A stretch of 10,564 nt of DNA from NCBI GenBank assembly GCA_023412755.1, contig JAEZCB010000120.1:1-10564 (forward strand). Reading direction: 5' to 3'. The notes under the pieces were generated by a model. That model worked only from the letters and a program-made list of their open reading frames with translations. It did not search any database and was not told where the DNA came from. Source of the stretch: Bacteroidota bacterium (GTDB lineage Bacteria; Bacteroidota; Bacteroidia; Flavobacteriales_F; PHOS-HE28). The stretch's first letter is position 1. Every line of letters begins with the position of its first letter. Position numbers and translations under genes: made by a program. Below are positions 1 through 6,272 of this stretch, piece by piece.

Positions 1-435
1 TTCACCATCTGGGAGAAGGTGCTCCTGGGGGTGGCGCTGATCTCCATGGCCATGAAAGTGGTGGTGCAGGCCGCCGTGGCGATACCCGAAGTAGCGACCA
101 TGGGATTCACACTCAGGCACTTCGTTATCGGCTTCATACACCTGAACACACTGGCCACCATGACCACACTCTTGTTGGCCTATGCATTGAACCAGGGATG
201 GTGGCACACGGCGCGCCCGCTTGTCAAGGCCGGACTTTGGCTTCTACTCGTGGGCATCGTGGCCAGCGAACTCCTCTTATTCGGGCAGGGCACCATGGTA
301 TGGGCCGGAATGGGTTTTATGCAAGGGCACTACTGGCACCTGTTCCTCGCCTCCGTGATCATGCCGATCGGTGTATTCCTGATGTTGATCGGCCGCCCAC
401 GCACCGACACCGTACATGAAAAAGAGGCCCAGTAG
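1..435 (+). CDS. Polytopic membrane protein of unknown function, 3' part only
   Basis: The reading frame is open from the first base of the window, so the gene starts upstream; the GTG at 19 and later ATGs are internal. The visible 144 codons end in TAG at 433. Four hydrophobic stretches are seen, at about visible residues 7-28, 40-62, 74-95 and 110-131, giving an integral inner-membrane protein. The second segment begins with RHFVIGFIHL, and a later GHYWHLF carries more histidines at a membrane edge. From memory this resembles the C-terminal half of uncharacterised multi-span proteins of Bacteroidota, but I cannot name a family or reaction. The tail is short and charged. The gene converges on coxA and shares its terminator. 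Histidines in membrane segments could bind haem or metal, but this is a guess. Confidence is high that it is coding and low for any function. Confidence 0.8.
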   Translation, partial: FTIWEKVLLGVALISMAMKVVVQAAVAIPEVATMGFTLRHFVIGFIHLNTLATMTTLLLAYALNQGWWHTARPLVKAGLWLLLVGIVASELLLFGQGTMVWAGMGFMQGHYWHLFLASVIMPIGVFLMLIGRPRTDTVHEKEAQ

Positions 436-447
436 TCCGGGCCTCTT
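419..447. terminator. Shared bidirectional rho-independent terminator
   Basis: AAGAGGCCC at 422-430 pairs perfectly with GGGCCTCTT at 439-447, a 9-bp GC-rich stem with an 8-base loop. Five A's at 419-423 overlap the base of the stem, so a minus-strand transcript coming from coxA has the stem followed by a run of U's: a good intrinsic terminator about 20 bases past the coxA stop. On the plus strand the stem is followed only by CTTT, so termination in that direction should be weaker. The TAG stop of the plus-strand gene lies in the loop. Confidence 0.8.
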
Positions 448-467
448 CTTTGGGATCATCCTTTCGA

Positions 468-2258
468 TCAGTGCTCCTCCTCCTGGGGATCCAGTGGCAC
501 TGTCTGCGGCACGAAGTCCTCCTCCTTGCCAGGCTTGCTGTAATCATATGGCCAGCGGTAGACCACCGGCAACGGTCCAGGCCAATTGCCATGCACATGT
601 TCAACCGGTGTGGTCCATTCCAAGGTGTTGGAGCGCCATGGATTCTGCGTGGTGCGCGGACCACGGAACACACTATAGAAGAAATTATAGGTGAACAGGG
701 CCTGGGCCAGGGCTCCGATGATGGCGAACACGGTGATCAGCACATTGAGGTCCATCACTCCATCGAACATCGGGAATTCCGTGTAGCTGTAGTAGCGGCG
801 GGGTGCACCAGCCAGGCCTATGAAGTGCATTGGGAAGAAAACACCGAACGCGCAAATGAAGGTGATCCAGAAGTGGACATACCCCATCTTGGTGTTCATC
901 ATACGGCCATACATCTTCGGGAACCAATGGTAGATCCCGGCGAACATGCCGAATATGGCACTCATGCCCATAACGATGTGGAAGTGCGCAACCACGAAAT
1001 AGGTATCATGCACATTGATGTCCAAGGCGCTATCGGCAAGGATGATCCCAGTAAGGCCACCAGCGATGAAGGTGGCCACCAGTCCGATGCTGAAGAGCAT
1101 GGCAGGCGTGAAGACGATATTGCCCCGCCAGAGGGTGGTTATATAGTTGAACACCTTTACCGCGGAGGGTATGGCGATCAACAAAGTGGTGAATACGAAT
1201 ACGCTTCCCAGGAAGGGATTCATGCCAGTGATGAACATGTGGTGGCCCCACACTAGGAAGCTCAGGAAACCGATAGCCAATATGGAGCCGATCATGGCAC
1301 GGTAGCCAAAGATCGGTTTGCGTGCATTGGTGGCGATGATCTCCGAGGTGATCCCCAAAGCAGGCAGGATCACAATGTACACTTCGGGGTGGCCGAGGAA
1401 CCAGAACAGGTGCTGGAAGAGAATGGGGCTTCCCCCAACGTGATCCAACGCTTCACCGGCCACATGGATCTCGCTCAGATAGAAGCTCGTTCCCAGCAGG
1501 CGGTCCATCATCAGAAGCAGTGCTGCACTCAGGAGCACCGGGAAGCTAAGGATGCCCAGCACCGCAGTAACGAACAACGCCCAGACCGTAAGTGGCAGCC
1601 GGGTCATCTTCATGCCCTTGGTACGCAGGTTGAGCACCGTGGCAACGTAGTTGAGACCACCGAGCAGGGAGCTTGCGATGAAGAAGGTCATGCTCACCAG
1701 CCAAAGCGTCATCCCCAGGCCTGAACCTGGGATCGCCTGTGGCAACGCACTCAAGGGAGGATATATCGTCCAGCCGGCCGAGGCAGGGCCACCTTCCACA
1801 AAGAGGGATGAGAGCATGATCACGCTGCTGAGCAGGAAGAACCAATATGAAAGCATGTTGATCATGCCCGAAGCCATATCCCGGGCTCCGATCTGCAAGG
1901 GGATCAACAGGTTCGCGAATGTGCCGGACAAGCCGCCTGTAAGTACGAAGAACACCATGATGGTGCCGTGGATCGTTACCAATGCCAGGTACATGTTGGG
2001 ATCCAACACACCTTCAGGTGCCCACTTATCGCCAAGGAAGAAATTAGAGAACGCGAATCCTTCTCCAGGCCAGGCCAGTTGCAGGCGGAAAAGGATGGAC
2101 ATGATCACCGCCACCCAGGCCATGAAGATGGCCGTGACCAGGAATTGCTTCCCGATCATCTTGTGATCATGCGAGAAGACATACTTCGAAATGAAGCTCT
2201 CCTCGTGATGGTGCGCCGCGTGGGCGTGGTGGCCGTGATCTACGGTGGTGGCACCCAT
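468..2258 (-). CDS. coxA: Cytochrome c oxidase subunit I (aa3 type, family A1)
   Basis: This is the catalytic subunit of the terminal oxidase, reducing O2 to water and pumping protons across the inner membrane. The 596-aa protein carries all redox ligands: haem a His97 and His427, haem a3 His425, and CuB His290, His339 and His340, with Tyr294 placed for the His-Tyr cross-link (GHPEVY). Glu292 in the same motif, Asp127 and Asn134 form a D-type proton path, so it belongs to family A1. Residues His417 and Asp418 (HDTYF) match the Mg-site segment. About twelve membrane helices are expected. The N-terminus has a His cluster (residues 8-18). The ATG lies 2 bases past the coxB stop, with AAGGA at 2267-2271 inside the coxB 3' end as ribosome site, suggesting translational coupling. 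It is the last gene before the terminator; no subunit III gene follows within the window. Confidence 0.98.
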   Translation of the reverse strand: MGATTVDHGHHAHAAHHHEESFISKYVFSHDHKMIGKQFLVTAIFMAWVAVIMSILFRLQLAWPGEGFAFSNFFLGDKWAPEGVLDPNMYLALVTIHGTIMVFFVLTGGLSGTFANLLIPLQIGARDMASGMINMLSYWFFLLSSVIMLSSLFVEGGPASAGWTIYPPLSALPQAIPGSGLGMTLWLVSMTFFIASSLLGGLNYVATVLNLRTKGMKMTRLPLTVWALFVTAVLGILSFPVLLSAALLLMMDRLLGTSFYLSEIHVAGEALDHVGGSPILFQHLFWFLGHPEVYIVILPALGITSEIIATNARKPIFGYRAMIGSILAIGFLSFLVWGHHMFITGMNPFLGSVFVFTTLLIAIPSAVKVFNYITTLWRGNIVFTPAMLFSIGLVATFIAGGLTGIILADSALDINVHDTYFVVAHFHIVMGMSAIFGMFAGIYHWFPKMYGRMMNTKMGYVHFWITFICAFGVFFPMHFIGLAGAPRRYYSYTEFPMFDGVMDLNVLITVFAIIGALAQALFTYNFFYSVFRGPRTTQNPWRSNTLEWTTPVEHVHGNWPGPLPVVYRWPYDYSKPGKEEDFVPQTVPLDPQEEEH

Positions 2259-2260
2259 TG

Positions 2261-3577
2261 TTAAATTCCTTGTTCGGTTCTATTTACGTTCATGGTGGAT
2301 CCTTCGTCCACTGCGGGGGTAACAACGGCCGTACGGCCTTCATCACCCTGCTGCTGGGGCAGCTCCATGTTCTCCTGTTCCTTCTCCCCTTCGCCGCCGC
2401 CTCCGGGGGATTCGAAGGTACGCCCACCCATCTGCTCGGCATACCAGGTATCATATTCGGCCTTCGGCACGATCACCATCGGCATCTGCATGTTGTAGTG
2501 GGAGGCACCACAGATCTTGTTGCAAAGCATCACGTAGTCGAAGCTTTCGTTGTTCATCACCGTGCGCATGCTGTCCGTGGTGATGGTTGGCACGAACTTG
2601 AACATCGTGGTCATGCCTGGAACAGCGTTCATCTGTAGGCGCATATGTGGAACATACACACTGTGGATCACATCACGTGAGCGTATCAACATCAACGCCT
2701 CATGATCCACCGGTAGAAGGAAATCCTTCGTTACGATATCATCCGCACCGGCCAGGTAAAGGCTGCTGTTGCCCATCTCGGCGATATCCTGTTCCATCAA
2801 CGTGTGCAGGTTCACGATACGCTGTTGCATCCGCCGCAGGGACTCCAGTTCCCGCACCATCTCCTCACGGCGTTTGGGCGCTAGAATTGCGGTGGCCAGC
2901 ACCTCTTCATGCTCGGCCACGGCGGTTCGCAATTCCTCCAGCCGGGTGGAAATGCTTTTCGGGGTCACTATGCCAAGGGGGTTCTCAGCATTGATCAACC
3001 TGTAATCCGTGGCGCCCAGCACGCCATCCCTGCCGGGATAGCGCACGGTCCAATCGAATTGCTTTCCATAGACCTCCACCTGCAGGGCCTCCGGCGTAGC
3101 TGGCGACATCATTCTGTTCCAGGAGGTGAGTCCGTAGATGATGATCACGGCCAGTACCGCAGCGGGCACCACCGTCCAAAGCAATTCCAGCTTGTTGTTG
3201 TGGGGCTGCCAGTATGCGCGGCGTTCTTTGTTGAAGACGTACTTGCCGGAGAAGTAGAAGAGCAGGATGTTGGTGAGCAGGAATACACTGATGAGGATGT
3301 ACCAGTTGAAATCCATTAGCTGATCATAACCCACGCCATGCTCACTTGCGGAGATCGGCAGCATCTCGTTCTTGTACTTCACCACAAGCCACAGGAAGAA
3401 GGCGAAGTAGAAGAAAGGGAACAGCCACATGAGCCGCGCGTTCATGCGGTTGTCACTCGCGGAAATATCCTCCTCTCGTTTGCCCCGCAAACGGCTGGTA
3501 AGCTCGTACACCCTTACAAGCTGGGCGATCGCCAGGATCCCCAGCACCAGAACGAGCACTATCAACAACTTCATCAT
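2261..3577 (-). CDS. coxB: Cytochrome c oxidase subunit II (CuA subunit) with coiled-coil insertion
   Basis: It takes electrons from cytochrome c (here probably ActE or the haems of ACIII) at a dinuclear CuA centre and passes them to CoxA. Hydrophobic segments lie at residues 3-21, 49-66, 91-110 and 132-150; the last two are the usual subunit II hairpin, so the first two are extra N-terminal spans. The CuA domain begins near VEVYGKQFDW (167-176). Ligands are His305, Cys352, Cys356, His360 and Met363. Residue 354, normally the Glu whose carbonyl binds CuA and whose side chain binds Mg, is Lys. Between the first strands of the domain and DVIHS there is an inserted charged helical stretch (about 208-265). 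The last 50 residues are a low-complexity Gly/Glu/Gln tail. At 438 aa it is longer than typical subunit II. Two consecutive ATGs occur at the start; no clear ribosome site precedes them. Confidence 0.96.
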   Translation of the reverse strand: MMKLLIVLVLVLGILAIAQLVRVYELTSRLRGKREEDISASDNRMNARLMWLFPFFYFAFFLWLVVKYKNEMLPISASEHGVGYDQLMDFNWYILISVFLLTNILLFYFSGKYVFNKERRAYWQPHNNKLELLWTVVPAAVLAVIIIYGLTSWNRMMSPATPEALQVEVYGKQFDWTVRYPGRDGVLGATDYRLINAENPLGIVTPKSISTRLEELRTAVAEHEEVLATAILAPKRREEMVRELESLRRMQQRIVNLHTLMEQDIAEMGNSSLYLAGADDIVTKDFLLPVDHEALMLIRSRDVIHSVYVPHMRLQMNAVPGMTTMFKFVPTITTDSMRTVMNNESFDYVMLCNKICGASHYNMQMPMVIVPKAEYDTWYAEQMGGRTFESPGGGGEGEKEQENMELPQQQGDEGRTAVVTPAVDEGSTMNVNRTEQGI

Positions 3578-3593
3578 CGTGCGGTCGAAATGT

Positions 3594-3737
3594 TCAACCT
3601 ATTGCGGTCGATCGTTGGTTATTGTTCTTCAGGCAGGCCAGTTCCCGCAGGCGCCGTACAAGCCTGTTCACCTGCACCAGGCGAACGATGGCCCAGATGG
3701 CGGTAACAAGTGTGCAGATGGCGATCGCGGTGGTCAT
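3594..3737 (-). CDS. Small single-span membrane protein resembling the CoxB N-terminal anchor
   Basis: A 47-codon ATG-to-TGA frame fills the space between actF and coxB, 9 bases after the actF stop and 16 before the coxB start. The product has one hydrophobic segment (about residues 3-21) followed by a basic amphipathic stretch rich in Arg (19-31). It aligns without gaps and at the same residue numbers to the start of CoxB: 13 of the first 32 residues are identical, including A16-I17, L20-V21, V23, L26 and R29-L30-R31. I infer a duplicated CoxB anchor or a small oxidase/ACIII subunit. The ribosome site is poor: AGGA sits only 1 base from the ATG, although Bacteroidota often lack a strong one. 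It is in frame with actF, separated by the stop and three codons. I do not recognise a named family; it could be a non-translated spacer. Confidence 0.6.
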   Translation of the reverse strand: MTTAIAICTLVTAIWAIVRLVQVNRLVRRLRELACLKNNNQRSTAIG

Positions 3738-3746
3738 ATCCTGTGA

Positions 3747-5009
3747 TCAGATGTGGTGGTGTACGCTTTCTTCCAGGTAAGGGTGGGCAACAGGTGAAAG
3801 CGGTGCCTTTGTCAATGTGTTCAGCACCACGTACATGAAGATCCCCAGGAAGGCGGTGAACATGCCGGCCTCAAGGAGCCCAATGCCGTGGAAGAAATGG
3901 CTTACCGTGCTGGGCATGACCATCATGATGGTATCCAGCCAATGGCCGATGATGATAACGGTGCCCACACCGATCAGGAACCGAGGGTTGCGCTTGGCAT
4001 CGCGGCTCATGAGCAACAACATGGGCACGGCGAAGTTGATCGCGAAGGTGGTCCAAAGCAGGGCCGGGTAATTGTTGATCCGCTGCGTGAAATAGATGAC
4101 CTCCTCAGGGATGTTGCTGTACCAGATCAGCATGAATTGGCTGAAATACAGGTAACTCCAGAGGAAGCTCACCGCGAAGACCCACTTGCCCATGTCGTGG
4201 ATGTGGCTGCTGTTCACCTGCGGAAGGTACCCTTTCCGTTTTAGGTAGAGCACCAGGATAACACTCACCGTCATGGCGCTCACCCACATGCCACTGAACA
4301 CGTACCAGCCAAAGAGGGTGCTGAACCAGTGCACATCTATGCTCATGATCCAATCCCAGGCAAGGGTACTGCTGAACACGGCGAAGAATACAAGGAAGAG
4401 CGCACTGCGGCGATACTTCAGCAAATGGGTACGAACCAGTGTGTCACCGCTCATGTGGTCCATCTTCAAGCTCAAATTCCTGAACCAGTTGGCGAACCAA
4501 AGAAAGACCCCCAGATATACCAGGGAACGGATCCAGAAGAACGGCAGGTTCAGGAAGGCGCGTTTACCGGCAACGATCTTGTCATAGAACGGATTGGCCA
4601 CCGCGCCAGGCTCACTGGCATCGTCGGTGTATTCGCTAGTTCCTTCGATCACGTAAGGATGGAAGAGGGCGCTATCCATCCAGTGGTAGATGTGGTGCCA
4701 GTGGAAAGTGCCGGCCAAAAGAACGATACCGATCACCACCGCGCCCACAGGCAGGTACCCAAAGATCCCTTCATATACACGCCGCGCCAATACACTCCAG
4801 GCGGTCTCCGTCGCATTCTGCAGCGCATAGAAGAAAAGGGCCCCGAGGGAGATGCCGAGGAAGAAGAAGCCGTTGACGAGCAGATTGGACCACGACCGCT
4901 GATGATGGGGCGAATCATCGCCGATGATCCCGATAATGGTGGCCAGCGCACCCAGCACGATCAGCGCCATGCTGATGCTCCGGGCTCTTTTGCTGAAAGT
5001 GAAGTTCAT
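3747..5009 (-). CDS. actF: ACIII subunit ActF (NrfD/PsrC-like membrane subunit)
   Basis: ActF is the second large membrane subunit of alternative complex III, homologous to ActC and to NrfD/PsrC polysulfide reductase anchors; a role in proton movement has been proposed for the family. The 420-aa protein has about ten hydrophobic segments, starting at residues 13-30, 43-62 and 83-100 and ending with one at 378-398. After the third comes a His-rich turn, HWHHIYHW (103-110). The soluble loop at 112-150 is acidic. Polar residues inside predicted helices, such as D219 (AWDWIMSID) and H356-D359 (GHWLD), are candidates for a proton path; this is inference. The C-terminus ends in HHHI. It lies 31 bases after actE with no obvious ribosome site and 9 bases before the small gene preceding coxB. 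Identification rests on overall sequence and position in the act order. Confidence 0.92.
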   Translation of the reverse strand: MNFTFSKRARSISMALIVLGALATIIGIIGDDSPHHQRSWSNLLVNGFFFLGISLGALFFYALQNATETAWSVLARRVYEGIFGYLPVGAVVIGIVLLAGTFHWHHIYHWMDSALFHPYVIEGTSEYTDDASEPGAVANPFYDKIVAGKRAFLNLPFFWIRSLVYLGVFLWFANWFRNLSLKMDHMSGDTLVRTHLLKYRRSALFLVFFAVFSSTLAWDWIMSIDVHWFSTLFGWYVFSGMWVSAMTVSVILVLYLKRKGYLPQVNSSHIHDMGKWVFAVSFLWSYLYFSQFMLIWYSNIPEEVIYFTQRINNYPALLWTTFAINFAVPMLLLMSRDAKRNPRFLIGVGTVIIIGHWLDTIMMVMPSTVSHFFHGIGLLEAGMFTAFLGIFMYVVLNTLTKAPLSPVAHPYLEESVHHHI

Positions 5010-5040
5010 TGCGGCTTATCGCGTTATCGTCCTGTTGGTA

Positions 5041-5727
5041 TCACTGTTCCTCCGTGGTGGTGGTATCGGCCGGGCTCGCAGTGGCGGCTCCCGGCATCTG
5101 ACCACCATTCTGGAGGAATTTCACATACTGCACCACCAGCCAGCGCTCCTCCTGTGTAAGCAGCGGAGCATGTGGCCCCATCATTCCCTTGCCGTAAGTG
5201 ATGGAGTGGAACATCTTTCCTTCCGGCAGGTCCTTCAACGGTCCGTTGTAGGCTCCGGGTGGCGGGTGGCCTCCCCGCTCCACCACCGGACCATCGCCCT
5301 GGCCGGTACCGCCATGGCACTGCGCACAGAACTTGTTGTAGATGATCTCTCCACTGGCCACGGTGGCCTCCGTCATTGGGATCGGGCTGCGCAGACTGGC
5401 GCCGGCCGCTTCATAGCCTTCGTTGGAGTTCGGATATGGATAAGGCATGTTGAACCGCACTTTTTCCGGATCACTGGAATAAGGTATGGTACCCTCCGCC
5501 GGCACTCGTGCGCTTGGCCGTTCCCGCTGTTCTGCTGCCACGTCCTCACCGAAATAGTAAGGATCCTGGCCATAGTCCACATACGCTTCAATGGCCGGCC
5601 CACGGTACATGTCCGGCATGTACTCCAAGCCGGGGGACTGACCGTTCTCTGTGCATGCCGCGAGTACGGAGACCATAGCTGCCGCCGTACCAACTTTCAT
5701 CAGGTTCGATCGGTTGTTCTCACGCAT
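5041..5727 (-). CDS. actE: ACIII subunit ActE, lipoprotein monohaem cytochrome c
   Basis: ActE is the monohaem c-type cytochrome of alternative complex III; it carries electrons on the periplasmic side toward the next acceptor, here probably CuA of the adjacent oxidase. I chose the ATG at 5727, 4 bases past the actD stop, because it gives a clean lipoprotein signal: MRENNRSNLMK, a hydrophobic core and lipobox LAAC with Cys25 as lipidated residue. A frame open to 5808 and an ATG at 5748 would overlap actD and spoil the signal; ATG 5700 is also possible. The 228-aa protein has an acidic, Pro/Tyr-rich N-terminal linker, then CAQCH (134-138) binding haem, and YGKGMMGPHA, where Met182 or Met183 should be the sixth ligand. 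The C-terminal tail is Ala/Thr-rich (AATASPADTTTTEEQ). The full C-terminal cytochrome c fold is present with a single haem site. Confidence 0.93.
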   Translation of the reverse strand: MRENNRSNLMKVGTAAAMVSVLAACTENGQSPGLEYMPDMYRGPAIEAYVDYGQDPYYFGEDVAAEQRERPSARVPAEGTIPYSSDPEKVRFNMPYPYPNSNEGYEAAGASLRSPIPMTEATVASGEIIYNKFCAQCHGGTGQGDGPVVERGGHPPPGAYNGPLKDLPEGKMFHSITYGKGMMGPHAPLLTQEERWLVVQYVKFLQNGGQMPGAATASPADTTTTEEQ

Positions 5728-5731
5728 GGTC

Positions 5732-6265
5732 TCAATACTGACGTTCATTGATCTCGAACACCTGTGTTCCGCGCAGGAGGTCGGTGATGCCCTCGGCGTT
5801 ATGGCCATGGTTGTCCGCGGTGCGCACCTCTATGATGAATTTATCATCGGTGCTCCGTGGATCCGGATTCCTGGCAGGCATACCCGGCAAGGTCTTGTTG
5901 CGTATCAGGTACGTGATGGCCATGCCATGTGCGGCGCACAGCACGGTGAATTCAAATATCACGGGAACGAAGGCCGGAAGGTTCTGGTAGAAATTGAAGC
6001 TCGGTTTGCCACCGATGTTCATCGGCCAGTCATAGATCATGAAGTAGTAGATCCCCACCAGCGCCAGGGTCATGCCAGTTATGCCGAACATGAAGCTCAC
6101 GATGCCGATCCGTGTGCGCTTGATCCCGATGATGGGATCAATGCCATGCACGGGAAATGGAGAGAACACGTCCTTGACCCGTATGCCATTGGACACCAGT
6201 TTCCTGGCCCCGTCCTTCAGCAGCTCGGGATCCTCGTAGACAGCGTATATGACCTTGTTAGCCAT
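5732..6265 (-). CDS. actD: ACIII subunit ActD (DUF3341 membrane protein)
   Basis: ActD is a small membrane subunit of alternative complex III with no cofactor; it contacts the NrfD-like subunits and its exact role is not settled. The 177-aa protein shows the DUF3341 layout: a soluble N-terminal domain beginning VIYAVYEDPE with the motif VFSPFPVHGID (33-43), two hydrophobic hairpin segments (about 54-77 and 98-120) separated by a short loop with NIGGKPSFNFY, and a C-terminal soluble stretch. The His in PFPVHG is typical of the family. It starts 7 bases after the actC stop and ends 4 bases before the actE start, a spacing that suggests translational coupling. The end of the gene contributes the purine-rich TTGAG that precedes the actE ATG. 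Length is normal for the family. Confidence 0.93.
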   Translation of the reverse strand: MANKVIYAVYEDPELLKDGARKLVSNGIRVKDVFSPFPVHGIDPIIGIKRTRIGIVSFMFGITGMTLALVGIYYFMIYDWPMNIGGKPSFNFYQNLPAFVPVIFEFTVLCAAHGMAITYLIRNKTLPGMPARNPDPRSTDDKFIIEVRTADNHGHNAEGITDLLRGTQVFEINERQY

Positions 6266-6272
6266 GTGCAGG

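Noticed and set aside
450..1256. Long plus-strand open frame opposite coxA
   Set aside because: It is antisense to a gene with complete cofactor motifs, is extremely rich in His, Glu and Asp with no domain, and is explained by codon bias of the minus-strand gene.
3338..3746. Plus-strand frames across the actF-coxB gap
   Set aside because: They run antisense through coxB and the small minus-strand gene, with no coherent composition or start signal.
4329..5159. Plus-strand 276-codon frame opposite actF and actE
   Set aside because: Its composition is that of a shadow frame, it has no recognisable domain, and it crosses two real genes.
5728..5808. Longer N-terminus for ActE starting at 5808 or 5748
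   Set aside because: These starts overlap actD and put an unrelated charged stretch before the lipoprotein signal; the ATG at 5727 gives a proper signal and lipobox.
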